64,000 nucleotides of DNA from the NCBI RefSeq assembly GCF_015291705.1, contig NZ_CP030050.1, forward strand, positions 1,240,001-1,304,000. Direction: 5' to 3'. This DNA comes from Bradyrhizobium arachidis. GTDB taxonomy: Bacteria > Pseudomonadota > Alphaproteobacteria > Rhizobiales > Xanthobacteraceae. A program made the translations under genes and the position numbers. Shown here piece by piece: positions 18,257 to 28,336 of this stretch; position 1 is the first letter of the stretch; every line of letters begins with the position of its first letter. A model generated the notes under the pieces. It saw only the letters and a list, made by a program, of their open reading frames with translations, was not told where the DNA came from and ran no database searches.

Positions 18257-19471
18257 ATGAGCGAGCAGGCTGCCTTCGAGGAACGTGTGTATGAACGCAA
18301 GCCCGCACTGCGGCGCTGGCTGTTCGTGCACAAATGGTCGAGCCTGATCTGCACGCTGTTCCTGCTGCTGATCTGCATCACGGGCCTGCCGCTGGTGCTG
18401 CGCGACGAGATCGACGGCCTGCTCGACGACGCCTTGCCCTATGCCCAGGTGGCGGAGGGCACGCCCAATGTCAGTCTCGACCGGGTGGTCGAAGCCAGCC
18501 GGAAAATGTATCCCGGCGAGACCATCATCTCGGTGTTCGTCGATGACGACGAGCCCAAGATCATAGTGTTCATGGCGAGCTCCTGGGAGGCGTTCAAGGC
18601 CAATCGCCGGGCGATCCATTCGATCCGGTTCGACGCCCACACCGGCGACGTGCTGAAGCAGACGAAACCGTTCGGCGAGGACGGGCTCACCTTCCTGCAA
18701 CTGATGTTGTCGCTGCACCGTGATCTCTTCGGAGGGCTCGCGGGCGAGCTGTTCCTCGGCGCGATGGCGCTGCTGTTCATCGCCGCGATCGTCTCGGGGA
18801 TCGCGATCTACGGGCCGTTCATGCGCAAGCTTGATTTCGGCACCGTACGTGCGGCCCGGTCGCGGCGGCTGAAATGGCTGGACCTGCACAATCTGCTCGG
18901 CGTCGTCACGCTCGGCTGGGCGCTGGTGGTCGGCGCCACCGGCGTGATCAACGAGCTCTCGACGCCCCTGTTCGCGCTGTGGCAGCAGACCGACGTGCGC
19001 GCGATGCTGGCGCCGCTGCAAGGCAAGCCGGTGCCGCAGACCTCCGAACTGTCCTCGCCGCAGGCCGCCTACGACACCGTGAAGGCCGCATTCCCCGACA
19101 TGACCACCACCAGCGTGGTGTATCCGGGCGCGCCGTTCGGCTCGCCGTTCCACTACGTGGTCTGGACCAAGGGCAGGGAGCCCTTGACCTCGCGCCTGTT
19201 CAGCCCGGTGCTGGTCGATGCCAGGAGCGGCGCGCTGGTCGCCGCGGTCACCATGCCCTGGTATCTGCGCGCGCTGGAGCTGTCGCGTCCGCTGCATTTC
19301 GGCGATTACGGCGGCATGCCGCTGAAGATCATCTGGGGGCTGCTTGACCTCACCACGATCGTGGTGCTTGGCAGCGGAGTTTATCTCTGGTTCGTGCGGT
19401 CGCGGGCCAGCAGGGCGCAAGAGGGGTCTGCGGCGGCCATGCCGCTGGCATCGCCAAGTGCCGCGGAATGA
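18257..19471 (+). CDS. PepSY-associated membrane protein, probable siderophore-linked reductase
   Basis: A 404-residue inner-membrane protein of the PepSY_TM family. It has a transmembrane helix near residues 27-47 (SLICTLFLLLICITGLPLVL), periplasmic PepSY-like segments, a central pair of helices and a final helix near 370-390. Histidines in VHKWSSL and LSLHRDLF are the kind used for heme or metal. Family members such as FoxB and PiuB are encoded beside siderophore receptors and are thought to help release iron in the periplasm. The specific role here is inferred from context. Confidence 0.85.
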   Translation: MSEQAAFEERVYERKPALRRWLFVHKWSSLICTLFLLLICITGLPLVLRDEIDGLLDDALPYAQVAEGTPNVSLDRVVEASRKMYPGETIISVFVDDDEPKIIVFMASSWEAFKANRRAIHSIRFDAHTGDVLKQTKPFGEDGLTFLQLMLSLHRDLFGGLAGELFLGAMALLFIAAIVSGIAIYGPFMRKLDFGTVRAARSRRLKWLDLHNLLGVVTLGWALVVGATGVINELSTPLFALWQQTDVRAMLAPLQGKPVPQTSELSSPQAAYDTVKAAFPDMTTTSVVYPGAPFGSPFHYVVWTKGREPLTSRLFSPVLVDARSGALVAAVTMPWYLRALELSRPLHFGDYGGMPLKIIWGLLDLTTIVVLGSGVYLWFVRSRASRAQEGSAAAMPLASPSAAE

Positions 19472-19650
19472 CGGGACGCGGTTCGCTAGCCCTGATCTGG
19501 CGCTGGCCGTCGCTGCTCGCGGCCTCGAGCATTTTCGGCCTGCTCTCCGCGTTGCTTGGTCAAACCGGCTTCTGGCTGCCGCTGTCGTGGGTCGCGCTGG
19601 CGGCGCCGCTCGCGGTCGCCGCGGTCTGCATCGGCCGCAGCCGGGCGTGA
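19468..19650 (+). CDS. Small two-helix membrane protein
   Basis: A 60-residue hydrophobic protein whose ATG overlaps the stop of the PepSY gene by four bases (ATGA). Two segments (about residues 14-32 and 36-54) could span the membrane, and a short Arg-containing tail follows. I recognise no family. Similar small proteins often close receptor-PepSY operons, so it may belong to the same iron-uptake unit. Confidence 0.65.
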   Translation: MTGRGSLALIWRWPSLLAASSIFGLLSALLGQTGFWLPLSWVALAAPLAVAAVCIGRSRA

Positions 19651-19652
19651 CG

Positions 19653-20108
19653 TCACTCCGCCGGCTCGGCCGAGGCCTCGTCGGATGCTCCGGCGCGGCT
19701 CGCCATGATGCCGAGTGCGACGCCGCCGATGGCGAGAATCGGCAAGAGCCGCTTGACCCCGATGGCGCGAACGATCTGAAGTCCCGTGGCGAGCAGCATG
19801 GGATCGGCAAGCATGCTGTGCGCCGCCGATTTCGCGGCGCGCTCGGCCGCGATGTGGGCTTCCTTGCGCAATTGCCGCTTGTAGGCCCAATAGCTCACCG
19901 CCGCGGTCAGGGTCAGCAGGAAGAAAATGCCAGCCCCCGCGAGGCACGCCTGCACCGGACCATATTTCTCGAGCACCGAGATGAACGCCGCCGCGCACAG
20001 GAAGCAGGTCGTGATGAACAGCGCGAATGCGGCGCCTGCGGCGAGGGAGGTCAGCCGCACGGTCGTGCCGGCGGAAGCATTGATCCCGTCGATGATGCGC
20101 TGAAACAT
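19653..20108 (-). CDS. Membrane protein of unknown function, holin-like context
   Basis: A 151-residue protein with hydrophobic segments near residues 20-43, 53-72 and 117-135, and an Ala/Lys/Arg-rich helix between them. The start is the ATG before FQRIIDGINAS. It lies 81 bases downstream of a DUF883 (ElaB/YqjD-like) gene on the same strand, an arrangement that recalls the yqjD-yqjE pair of enterobacteria; this is a resemblance in layout rather than proven homology. Confidence 0.65.
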   Translation of the reverse strand: MFQRIIDGINASAGTTVRLTSLAAGAAFALFITTCFLCAAAFISVLEKYGPVQACLAGAGIFFLLTLTAAVSYWAYKRQLRKEAHIAAERAAKSAAHSMLADPMLLATGLQIVRAIGVKRLLPILAIGGVALGIMASRAGASDEASAEPAE

Positions 20109-20189
20109 GGCCTTGCTCCTCAAATCCCCACAAGCCGCCGCCGGCGGCGCCACAGCGCGCCGCCGTTATCTAGTTCCGTTCCGCGGACC

Positions 20190-20561
20190 TTACCGCCGCC
20201 AGGCGGCGCCGATCAGGAAGCCGATGCCGAGCGCGAGACCCACGGTCGCGAGCGGCCGCTGCGTGATCGCATCTTCGAGCGTCTCCTCGATCGACCCGTA
20301 GGCGTCCTGCGCAGCACCCATCATCGCGCTGCCCCGGTCCGACATGTCGTCGATCGCCGAATCCATGTTCTCGCGCGCCTGGCGGTAGCCGCGTCTGGCC
20401 TGCTTGCTGGTGGAATTGGCAAAGGTATTGAGCGCGTCGGTGATCTGGTCGGTGAGGGCGGCGATATCGCTTTTCACGGCTGCTACATCCTTCTCGAGGC
20501 GTTCTCTGGTGGCTTTGTCGGTCCAGTCTCTGATCCCGGCATCGGCATTGGGCGTGGACAT
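20190..20561 (-). CDS. DUF883 family protein (ElaB/YqjD-like)
   Basis: A 123-residue protein with a long amphipathic helical N-terminal part and a C-terminal membrane helix (LATVGLALGIGFLIGAAWRR) ending in two arginines, the pattern of tail-anchored ElaB/YqjD proteins. In E. coli such proteins bind ribosomes and are induced in stationary phase; that role is family knowledge only. The ATG before STPNADAG has a GGAG ribosome binding site, so the longer upstream frame is not used. Confidence 0.8.
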   Translation of the reverse strand: MSTPNADAGIRDWTDKATRERLEKDVAAVKSDIAALTDQITDALNTFANSTSKQARRGYRQARENMDSAIDDMSDRGSAMMGAAQDAYGSIEETLEDAITQRPLATVGLALGIGFLIGAAWRR

Positions 20562-20639
20562 CAGGAGCTCCGAACTGTTGACGGCTGAGATAGCCGGAAA
20601 ACGCTTCGTCGCCGGGGAAGTTCCGTTCACGGAAACCGG

Positions 20640-21827
20640 TCAGTCCTGCGGCAGCTGCGGCGCATCCGGCGGCAGGAGATGCTCCTTCAGGATCAGCGCG
20701 ACGATCAGGAGCGGCGAGGACAGGAACGCGCCCATCGGCCCCCACAGCCAGGTCCAGAACGCGAGCGCGAGCAGCACGGCGAGCGCATTCAGCGCCAGCC
20801 GCCGCCCGATGATGGTGGGCGTGACGAAGTGTCCTTCCAGGAAGGTGATACCGCCGAAGGCGAGGGCGGCAAGCAGGCCGCCGCTGATGGTCGGGAAGGC
20901 GACGAGCCCCACCACGACCAGGACGGCGAACATCGCGATCGGCCCGATGATCGGGATGAAGTTTAGGGTTGCCGCCAGTGCGCCGAGGCCGGCGGGATTG
21001 GGCATGTGGGTGAGCGCGCAGACGATGCCGGTGGCAACCCCAACGCCGACATTGATGAGCGTGACGGTCAGCAGGTAATTGCCGAGATGGACCTCGATCT
21101 CGTTGAGGATCCGCAGCGTCCGCAGCCGCGCGTCGCGGTCGCTGAAGGTCATGATCAGCGCCCGCCGCAGATCGCGCCAGCTCGCGATGAACAGGATCAG
21201 CGTAACGAAGAACAACAGGAATTCGGTGAAGGTCGGCGACAGGAATTCCAGTGTCGGCTGCACCCATTCGAATTTCGGCATCTGGAAGCTCGGCAATCCC
21301 TCCGAGCCGCCGACCATGGTCTGCAGCTCCCGCCACAGCAACAGAGGCCGGTCGAACACGTGCAGCTTGTCCTTGAGCTGCGCGCCGAGCTCCGGGAGGC
21401 GCGAGCTCCATTCCATCACCGGCGAGGCGATCAGCGCGACGACGAAGGCGACCACGGCGGTCACGGCGACCACGATCAGGACGGCGCCAAGCCCGCGCGG
21501 CACCTTGCGATTCTCCAGGAAGGTTGCCGCCGGCGACAGCATGGTGCCGGTGACGAAGGCCATCACCACGGGGAGGAAGAACGCCTTGCCGACATAGAGC
21601 ACGGCCACGATCGCGATCAGGAGCAGGCCAGCGAGCGCGAAGGCAACGAATTCGGTGCGGCGGATCACCGGCGGCAATTCGCTATGGCTGTCGGGGAGCG
21701 GGGCGCCTTCGCCGTTACCGGAAATCAGACGTTCATTGGGAAGGACGCGCACAATATCTCTCTCCCGCACGGAAGCTTCCGCGCGCACTGTTGATCGTCC
21801 AACGCCCCGGTGGGGCTGCGGTTCCAT
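20640..21827 (-). CDS. AI-2E family transporter (PerM-like permease)
   Basis: A protein of up to 395 residues with the typical topology: paired N-terminal helices (about 60-105), a helix near 115-135, a soluble periplasmic-type region (about 140-205), then five helices to the C-terminus. Family motifs include FIPIIGPI and EGHFVTPTIIGRRL. Members export small molecules or act as Na+/H+ antiporters; the substrate cannot be assigned. The start is uncertain: the first ATG lacks a ribosome binding site, and a GTG about 25 codons in is preceded by gggagagag. Confidence 0.85.
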   Translation of the reverse strand: MEPQPHRGVGRSTVRAEASVRERDIVRVLPNERLISGNGEGAPLPDSHSELPPVIRRTEFVAFALAGLLLIAIVAVLYVGKAFFLPVVMAFVTGTMLSPAATFLENRKVPRGLGAVLIVVAVTAVVAFVVALIASPVMEWSSRLPELGAQLKDKLHVFDRPLLLWRELQTMVGGSEGLPSFQMPKFEWVQPTLEFLSPTFTEFLLFFVTLILFIASWRDLRRALIMTFSDRDARLRTLRILNEIEVHLGNYLLTVTLINVGVGVATGIVCALTHMPNPAGLGALAATLNFIPIIGPIAMFAVLVVVGLVAFPTISGGLLAALAFGGITFLEGHFVTPTIIGRRLALNALAVLLALAFWTWLWGPMGAFLSSPLLIVALILKEHLLPPDAPQLPQD

Positions 21828-21958
21828 CGCGGCTTCGTGAAGTCCTGCTCGCTTGACTGTGACGTTGCCGCCTCAACAGGCGGCGGAACTTGAGTCGCGT
21901 CGACTGCGTTTGTTGGAAAGCCGCATCACCCTGATGCACACATCCAACGGGGCAGCAC

Positions 21959-22747
21959 ATGACAACGTTTCTTGCCGTCCGTCGCCGCTTCTCGCCGCGC
22001 GCCGTAACCGCTTTTGCCTTTGCGACAGCATTGCTGACGGTGCCGTTCGGCGCCGCCAGCGCGCAGACCTACGGCTATGCGCCGATGCAGCCGCAGCTCT
22101 ATCCGCAAGACCAGAGCTATTCGCGAGGTTACGCCAGCCAGGGCTATGTCACCGGCGAGCCGCAGGCGACGGATGAGGACGCCGCGCTGCCCGATCGGCT
22201 GCGCAAGCAGATCGTCAGCTTCGACCGCGGCGAGCCGGCCGGTACCATCGTGATCGATACCGGCAATACCTATCTCTACTACGTGCTCGGCAACGGCCGT
22301 GCCATCCGCTACGGCGTCGGCGTCGGCCGCGAGGGCTTCACCTGGTCGGGCGTGCAGAGCGTCAGCCGCAAGGCGGAGTGGCCGGATTGGCATCCGCCGG
22401 CCCAGATGATCGCGCGCCAACCTTATCTGCCGCGCTTCGTCGCCGGCGGCCCGGGCAATCCGCTCGGCGCGCGTGCGATGTATCTCGGCTCGAGCGAATA
22501 CCGCATCCACGGTACCAACGATCCCACCACGATCGGAAAGTTCGTCTCCTCCGGCTGCATCCGCATGACCAATGAGGACGTTATCGACCTGTTCAGCCGC
22601 GTCAATATCGGCGCCAAGGTCGTGGTGCTGCCGAAGAACGCCCCGCTGATGGCCAAAGGCGGCGACCCCGTTCGCAAGCGCCCGGCGGTGACGACGCTGC
22701 CGTCGGGCCGGCAAGCGCTGAACATGCCGACGTCGACCGTGAACTAA
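21959..22747 (+). CDS. L,D-transpeptidase (YkuD domain)
   Basis: A 262-residue exported enzyme. The signal peptide ends near ASAQ (about residue 36), followed by a Tyr/Gln/Pro-rich linker and the YkuD domain from about 100. The catalytic motif is complete: H184 in HGTN and C200 in SSGCIRM. Such enzymes make 3-3 peptidoglycan cross-links or attach proteins to the wall. A 16-base gap separates it from the DUF2865 gene on the same strand, so they are probably co-transcribed. Confidence 0.93.
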   Translation: MTTFLAVRRRFSPRAVTAFAFATALLTVPFGAASAQTYGYAPMQPQLYPQDQSYSRGYASQGYVTGEPQATDEDAALPDRLRKQIVSFDRGEPAGTIVIDTGNTYLYYVLGNGRAIRYGVGVGREGFTWSGVQSVSRKAEWPDWHPPAQMIARQPYLPRFVAGGPGNPLGARAMYLGSSEYRIHGTNDPTTIGKFVSSGCIRMTNEDVIDLFSRVNIGAKVVVLPKNAPLMAKGGDPVRKRPAVTTLPSGRQALNMPTSTVN

Positions 22748-22763
22748 GAGTACGAGAGGTCAC

Positions 22764-23417
22764 ATGATCAGACGTTCGATCGGCAAACTGGCCGGTGGCG
22801 CGGCGGCGTTGTTCGCCGTCGCCTCTCTCGGCCTCGCGCTGACGCCGTCCGCGCATGCGGAGGATTTCTTCTCGGCCTTGTTCGGCGGCTTCCGCATGCG
22901 TCCGCCGCCGCAGATCCGCGTCCCGTTCCCGAACGACGACATGCCGCGCTACGAGGCGCCGCGTTCGCGCGCCAGCTATGGCGGCGGCACGGCCTATTGC
23001 GTGCGCGGCTGCGATGGCCGTTACTTCCCGGCGCAGGGCAACGATGCCGAGAGCAAGGCGCAATCCTGCAAGAGCTTCTGCCCGGCGTCCGAAACCTCGC
23101 TGGTTTATGGCAGCAATATCGACGAGGCGACGACAGAGAACGGAAAATCCTATTCCGACCTGCCCAACGCCTTCCGCTAACGGGGCGAGCTGGTTGCCGG
23201 CTGCACCTGCAACGGCAAGGATCCGGTCGGGCTCGCCCAGGTCAAGGTCGAGGACGATCCCACCTTGCGCAAGGGCGACATCGTTGCCGGCGCCGACGGC
23301 CTTGTCGTCGCCAACCGCAACGCCAACGACCGCCACGGCGTCGCGATGAACTTCTCGCCACTGCCGCAATCAGTCCGCGCCAAATTCCGCCAGGTGCCGG
23401 TGGTGGCGAAGGAGTAG
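22764..23417 (+). pseudogene. DUF2865 secreted protein interrupted by an in-frame TAA
   Basis: The first 138 codons encode a signal peptide (to about residue 32) and a Cys-rich part (CVRGCDGRYFP, CKSFCPASET, DLPNAFR). A TAA at 23178-23180 stops translation. The same frame then stays open for 78 further codons to TAG at 23415-23417 and encodes RGELVAGCTCNGKDPVGLA and RKGDIVAGADGLVVANR, which I recognise as the C-terminal half of DUF2865. In relatives I recall a Tyr at this junction, so TAC or TAT to TAA is a one-base change. If translated as it stands, only the N-terminal half is made. Confidence 0.8.
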
Positions 23418-23460
23418 GGCGGGCATTGGCTGAGTTGTCGCGATAGCAGCCCAACAAAGA

Positions 23461-23595
23461 TTGTCGTCCCGGACAAGCGAAGCGCAGATCCGGGACCCAT
23501 AACCACAGGAAGAAGTTTGGCGAAGACTCGGAGTTAGCAGCTCTCGCCAAACTCCTCCCTGTGGTTATGGGTCCCCGCGTTCGCGGGGACGACAG
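23461..23595. repeat. Long palindromic repeat (acccataaccacagg family), copy A
   Basis: About 135 bases with complementary ends (tcgtcccgg with the final gacgac) and an inner pair acccataaccacagg / cctgtggttatgggt around a variable centre containing ttggcgaagactcgg. Related copies are at 25973-26096, 48518-48654, 50370-50559 and 58099-58210. This copy ends 24 bases beyond the stop of the chemoreceptor at 23619-25712. Confidence 0.85.
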
Positions 23596-23618
23596 CGCGC
23601 TTGTCGTGCCAGCGTGGC

Positions 23619-25712
23619 CTAGGCCGCCCGAATCTTGCCCAGGAAGTCGCTGACCTGCTGGCCGAGCTGGCGGCTCTGCGTCTCCAGCGTCTCGGAGGCC
23701 TGCTTGACGTTCTCGGCCGCACCGGCCGCGGTGTCGGCGTCGGCCTTCACGCCGGTGATGTTGTCGGAGACGTTCTTGGTGCCCTGTGCCGCGTATTGCG
23801 TGCTGCGGGTGATCTCCTGCGTCGCCGCGCCTTGCTCTTGCACGGCGGCGGCGATGGCGGTCGCCACTTCATTGACCTCGCCGATGATGCCGCCGATCGC
23901 CTGGATCGCGTTGATGGCATCGCCCGCGACCTTCTGGATGTCGGCGATCTGCTCGGAGATTTCCTCGGTCGCCTTGGCAGTCTGGCTCGCCAGTGACTTT
24001 ACCTCGGAAGCGACCACGGCGAAGCCGCGGCCGGCCTCGCCGGCGCGCGCCGCTTCGATCGTGGCATTCAGCGCCAGAAGATTGGTCTGCGCGGCGATGG
24101 TGTTGATCAGCCCGACCACCTCGCCGATGCGGCCTGCGGATTGCGCCAGCCCCTGCACGGTGCCGTCGGTCTCGCGCGCCTGGTTGACGGCACGGCTGGC
24201 GATGCCAGCGGCATGGGCCGCCTGCTGGCTGATGTCGTTGATCGAGGCCGACAGCTCCTCGGCGGCGGCCGCCACACTCTCGACGCTGGTGGAGGCGTCG
24301 TTCGACGCCTTGCCCGCGATCTCGACGCGCTCATTGGTCTTTTGCGACACCGCGGAGAGGTCGCCCGAGGTCTTGCGCATCTCGCCGGAGGCTTCGCTGA
24401 GCTCGCCCAGCGACTGGCGCACCACGCCCTCGAACTCGCCGACATAGGCCTCCATCGCGCGCTGGCGGGCGGCAGCGCCGGCATTGCGCTCGCGCTCCTG
24501 CGCCTCGATCTTGAGCTTGTCGATCGCCTGCTGCTTGAACGTCTCCAGCGCACCGGCGAGCGAGCCGATCTCGTCGTGGCGGTCGAGATAGCCGCTGTCG
24601 ACGCTGAGATCGCCGCCGGCGACTTTGAGCATGGCGTCGCGAATCCGGTGCAGTGGCGTGATCACGCGGCGGCTGACCGCCAGCATGGCGGCGCCGGTCA
24701 GGACGATGGCGGCCACGAGCAGCGCCGTGTTGATGATCAGCCACTGGACCGCGGCCGAGCGCTGAGCCGCGGAATGATCCTTGGCGGCCTCCAGCGCCGC
24801 ATCGGCGAGCTTCACCGCGGTCATCATGCGGGGCACCGAATAGGGGCTCCACTGGTTGGCGGTCATCGACGGCTTCTCGCCCTTGGCGATCGTCGTGATG
24901 ATACCGTCGCGCGTGGCGGCATATTGCGGGTCGAAATAGGTCGACTTGGTTTCGCTGATCGCGGCGCTGAGGGCCGGCGGTAGCTGCATGCCCGAGGCGG
25001 CCAGCTCGATTGCAGTCCAGGCGGCGTCGGTGCCGCCGACGAATTTGGTGTAGGCCAGCTGCAATTCGGGCGTAATCTTGCCGCCTCCGAGCGCGTTGCC
25101 GACGATCTGCGAGGATTCGCCCGCATTGCTGCGCAGCAGCCAGGCCATCTGCTTGATGGTCAGGAGCTGGTCGATGGTGGCGTCCTGGTGGTTGACGCTG
25201 GCGGCGAGTGCGCCGGCCAGCTTTTCGAGCTGCACCATCAGCGTGTCTTCGGTTGCGACATATTCCTTCGCAAGACCGGCGCGGCGATCAGCGCGGGGCT
25301 TGACGGCCTCGGTCCAGAACTCGGCCTGCTCGGCCAGCAGCGTCTTGTTCAGGGTGCCGAGATCGGTGAGGAACGCCTCACGCTGGACGAGGTCGGTCGT
25401 CGGCAGGATCTCGAGCGTGCGGGCCAGCGCCGGCATCAACGCCTGGCGGATGTCGCGGATGTATTTTTCGATGTCCTTGTCCATCGGGACGTCGGAGGTC
25501 AGCTGGCGGTTGCTGGTCGAGCGGTCGGCCCGGATGTTCGCCATCGCCTTGAACACTTCGGCCGAGGCGGCGGAGACCGCGACGATCCGGTTGGCCTGCT
25601 GCAGCCGGCCCCATGAATTCCATGCGCTGATCGAGAAGCCGATGACAACGACGAGCGCGGTGGACAGGATCACCGCCTTCAGCAGCGTGGAGACGGTCAA
25701 GCGGTTGAGCAT
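23619..25712 (-). CDS. Methyl-accepting chemotaxis protein (tandem paralogue 1)
   Basis: A 697-residue chemoreceptor. A transmembrane helix (about 13-33) is followed by a periplasmic sensor domain of some 280 residues, a second helix near 325-345, a HAMP domain, and a signalling domain whose tip is [20 protein letters not shown]. The ligand is unknown. The start [14 protein letters not shown] is matched in the neighbouring receptor. It is exactly as long as that receptor (697 residues), and the signalling core is nearly identical while the sensor halves differ more. No CheR-binding pentapeptide is seen at the C-terminus. Confidence 0.93.
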   Translation of the reverse strand: MLNRLTVSTLLKAVILSTALVVVIGFSISAWNSWGRLQQANRIVAVSAASAEVFKAMANIRADRSTSNRQLTSDVPMDKDIEKYIRDIRQALMPALARTLEILPTTDLVQREAFLTDLGTLNKTLLAEQAEFWTEAVKPRADRRAGLAKEYVATEDTLMVQLEKLAGALAASVNHQDATIDQLLTIKQMAWLLRSNAGESSQIVGNALGGGKITPELQLAYTKFVGGTDAAWTAIELAASGMQLPPALSAAISETKSTYFDPQYAATRDGIITTIAKGEKPSMTANQWSPYSVPRMMTAVKLADAALEAAKDHSAAQRSAAVQWLIINTALLVAAIVLTGAAMLAVSRRVITPLHRIRDAMLKVAGGDLSVDSGYLDRHDEIGSLAGALETFKQQAIDKLKIEAQERERNAGAAARQRAMEAYVGEFEGVVRQSLGELSEASGEMRKTSGDLSAVSQKTNERVEIAGKASNDASTSVESVAAAAEELSASINDISQQAAHAAGIASRAVNQARETDGTVQGLAQSAGRIGEVVGLINTIAAQTNLLALNATIEAARAGEAGRGFAVVASEVKSLASQTAKATEEISEQIADIQKVAGDAINAIQAIGGIIGEVNEVATAIAAAVQEQGAATQEITRSTQYAAQGTKNVSDNITGVKADADTAAGAAENVKQASETLETQSRQLGQQVSDFLGKIRAA

Positions 25713-25835
25713 CGGACACCCCGGTATGCGTTTCGAAGTTCGTGGCCCTGAACGGCGCCCCCACGAACCTCGAACGACCAAAGGGATGCACGTAGATGCG
25801 CATGCTCTCGGGCAGGCGCTTGATGGGCATTTGGC

Positions 25836-25862
25836 CTGAAAAGGGTAAAAACTTAGACAGTG
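25836..25862 (-). promoter_or_regulatory. Conserved element upstream of chemoreceptor 1
   Basis: The segment containing aagggtaaa and cttagacag lies about 130 bases before the start codon. A closely related segment occurs at the same distance before the second chemoreceptor (28337-28365). Read on the coding strand it gives ctaagttttta, loosely like a flagellar sigma-28 -35 box, but the -10 part is unconvincing. The conservation is seen directly; a promoter role is inferred. Confidence 0.5.
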
Positions 25863-25972
25863 TTCCCGGCGTATAATTACGGGGCGTTAGCATGCGGCGC
25901 TTGCGCGGGCTCGCATCATCGGTGTTCGGCTCGCATCGCCGGTGGTTGAAGCGACGCCGCCCCAATCTCCGC

Positions 25973-26096
25973 CGTCGTCCCCGCGAACGCGGGGACCCAT
26001 AACCACAGGATTGGGTTTGGCGAAGACTCGGAGTTAGCAGCTCGCGCTACAACTTCTCCCTGGGGTTATGGGTCCCCGCGTTCGCGGGGACGACAG
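25973..26096. repeat. Long palindromic repeat (acccataaccacagg family), copy B
   Basis: About 124 bases, ends cgtcgtccccgcg and cgcggggacgac, with the same inner acccataaccacagg motif and centre as copy A. It ends 24 bases after the stop of the second chemoreceptor, the same distance as copy A from the first, and the short spacer between repeat and stop codon is also similar. The remaining part of 25713-26119 shows no gene. Confidence 0.87.
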
Positions 26097-26119
26097 CGAG
26101 TTTGTGGCGCCAGCGTGCC

Positions 26120-28213
26120 CTACGCCGCGCGGATCTTGCCGAGGAAGTCGCTGACCTCGTGGCCGAGCTGACGGCTCTGGCTTTCCAGCATCTCCGAAGC
26201 CTGCTTCACGTTGTCCGCGGCCGCCGCAGCAGCGTCCGCATCCGCCTTGACGCCCGTGATGTTGTCCGAGACGTTCTTGGTGCCCTGAGCCGCGAATTGC
26301 GTGCTGCGGGTGATCTCCTGGGTCGCCGCGCCCTGCTCCTGGACGGCGGCGGCGATGGCGGTTGCGACCTCGTTGACCTCGCCGATGATGCCGCCGATGG
26401 TCTGGATCGCGTTGATGGCGTCGCTCGCCACCCTCTGGATGTCGGCGATCTGACCGGAGATTTCCTCCGTCGCCTTCGCGGTCTGGCTGGCCAGCGACTT
26501 CACCTCGGATGCGACCACCGCGAAACCGCGTCCGGCTTCGCCGGCCCGCGCGGCTTCGATCGTGGCGTTGAGCGCGAGCAGATTGGTCTGCGCCGCGATG
26601 GTATTGATCAGGCCCACGACCTCGCCGATGCGTCCTGCGGACTGGGCGAGCCCCTGGACCGTGCCATCGGTCTCGCGAGCCTGATTGACGGCGCGGCTGG
26701 CAATGCCCGCGGCATGGGCCGCCTGCTGGCTGATGTCGTTGATCGAGGCCGAGAGCTCCTCGGCGGCGGCGGCGACGCTGTCGACGCTCATCGAGGCGTC
26801 GTTGGAGGCCTTGCCGGCGACCTGGACGCGGTCGTTGGTCTGGCGCGACACCGCGGAGAGATCGCCGGAGGTCTTGCGCATCTCGCCGGAGGCTTCGCTC
26901 AATTCGCCCAGCGTCTTGCGCACCGCGCCCTCGAACTCGCCGACATAGGCTTCGACCGCGCGCTGGCGTGCGGCCGCGCCCGCATTGCGCTCGCGCTCGT
27001 GCTCCTCGATCTTGAGCTTCTCGGCCGCCTGCCGCTTGAAGGTCTCGAGTGCGCCGGCCAGCGCGCCGATCTCGTCCTGGCGGTCGAGATAGCCGCTGTC
27101 GACGGCGAGGTCGCCGCCGGCGACCTTGAGCATGGCGTCGCGGATGGTGGTGAGCGGATGGATGACGCGGCGGCTGACCAGCATGATCGCGCCGGCGGCA
27201 AGTCCGATGGCGAGCGCCAGCAGCGTCAGCTGCACGATCAGTGCGCGTTGAGCCGCGCTGCGCTGGTCCAGCGTATGGCTCTTGGCGGCATCGAGCGCGG
27301 TCTCGGCCACGGCCACTGCGCCGGCGAGGCGGCCCACCGTGACCGGGGTCCATTGGTTCGCCGTCATCTCGCCCTTTTCGCCATTGGCAAGCGTATTGGC
27401 GAGGCGATCGCGAAGCGCCAGATATTGCGGATCGAAATAGGCGGTCTTGACCGTCGCCATGGCGGACGACAGGGCCGGCGGCAATTGCATGCCCGAGGCC
27501 GACAATTCCAGCGCCTTCCATGCCGCGGCCGTTCCGCCGACATATTGGGTGTAGGCGAGGCGGGCCTCCGGCGTGATGCGGCCGGCATTGAGCCCGGTCG
27601 AGATGATCAACGAGGCTTCACCGCCGGTGTTGCGCAGCAGCCAGGCATTCTGCTTGATCGACAGCAACTGGTCGATCTCCGCGTCCTGGTGGTTGACGCT
27701 GGCGGCCAGGATGTTCGAGAGCTTGTCGAGCGTCTCGAGCAGGCCCTGCGTCGTCTCCATGTACTCTTTCGGCAGGCCGGCACGACGCTGGTCCTTGGGT
27801 TTGGCGACGTCCTCCCAGAACTGCTTCTGCTCCTCGGTCAGCAGCTTGTAGAGCCGCGACAGCTCCGGCACCAGCGTGCCGGATTGCGGAAACTCCATGG
27901 CAGGCAGCAGCTCCAGCGCGTGTCCCATCGCCGGCATCTCGGCGTCGCGGATCCCGCGCAGATATTTCTCGATCTCGGGATCCATCGGCTCGGTCGCGTT
28001 GAGGAGCCGGTTGGTGCTCGAACGGTCGGTGCGCAGATTGTGCATCGCCTTGAACAGATCGGCGGAAGCGTCCGCGATCTGCGAGATGCGGTTGGCGGTC
28101 TTGAGGCGATCCCAGGACTCGTAGGCGGTGAGCGAGAGCGCAATCACCACGCAGGCCGACGTGATCGCGATCACCGCCTTCAGCAGCGCGGATACGGTCA
28201 GACGATTGAGCAT
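26120..28213 (-). CDS. Methyl-accepting chemotaxis protein (tandem paralogue 2)
   Basis: A 697-residue chemoreceptor with the same architecture as its neighbour: helix near 13-33, periplasmic sensor domain, second helix near 325-345, HAMP, and signalling domain. The tip and flanking bundle ([20 protein letters not shown] onward) are almost unchanged, whereas the sensor half has many substitutions, suggesting different ligands. Start [14 protein letters not shown]. The DNA of the conserved part differs at many third codon positions, so the duplication is not recent. Confidence 0.93.
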   Translation of the reverse strand: MLNRLTVSALLKAVIAITSACVVIALSLTAYESWDRLKTANRISQIADASADLFKAMHNLRTDRSSTNRLLNATEPMDPEIEKYLRGIRDAEMPAMGHALELLPAMEFPQSGTLVPELSRLYKLLTEEQKQFWEDVAKPKDQRRAGLPKEYMETTQGLLETLDKLSNILAASVNHQDAEIDQLLSIKQNAWLLRNTGGEASLIISTGLNAGRITPEARLAYTQYVGGTAAAWKALELSASGMQLPPALSSAMATVKTAYFDPQYLALRDRLANTLANGEKGEMTANQWTPVTVGRLAGAVAVAETALDAAKSHTLDQRSAAQRALIVQLTLLALAIGLAAGAIMLVSRRVIHPLTTIRDAMLKVAGGDLAVDSGYLDRQDEIGALAGALETFKRQAAEKLKIEEHERERNAGAAARQRAVEAYVGEFEGAVRKTLGELSEASGEMRKTSGDLSAVSRQTNDRVQVAGKASNDASMSVDSVAAAAEELSASINDISQQAAHAAGIASRAVNQARETDGTVQGLAQSAGRIGEVVGLINTIAAQTNLLALNATIEAARAGEAGRGFAVVASEVKSLASQTAKATEEISGQIADIQRVASDAINAIQTIGGIIGEVNEVATAIAAAVQEQGAATQEITRSTQFAAQGTKNVSDNITGVKADADAAAAAADNVKQASEMLESQSRQLGHEVSDFLGKIRAA

Positions 28214-28336
28214 CGAAATCCCCCCAAAGTCCCATTTCCAAAGGTCGTGAAGACGCCCGGCAACATCGAAAACATTGGGCGCGCAGATCGGCAATTGCGT
28301 ACCGTTTGCGGCTCGGAGCCCGAACGGTTTCCGCAT

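Noticed and set aside
17684..19810. A 708-codon minus-strand frame across the siderophore receptor and PepSY genes
   Set aside because: It overlaps two well supported genes on the other strand and contains only Arg/His/Gln-rich sequence.
23461..26096. Repeats considered as a CRISPR array
   Set aside because: Copies are separated by kilobases, are palindromic over more than 120 bases, and have no regular spacers or cas genes nearby.
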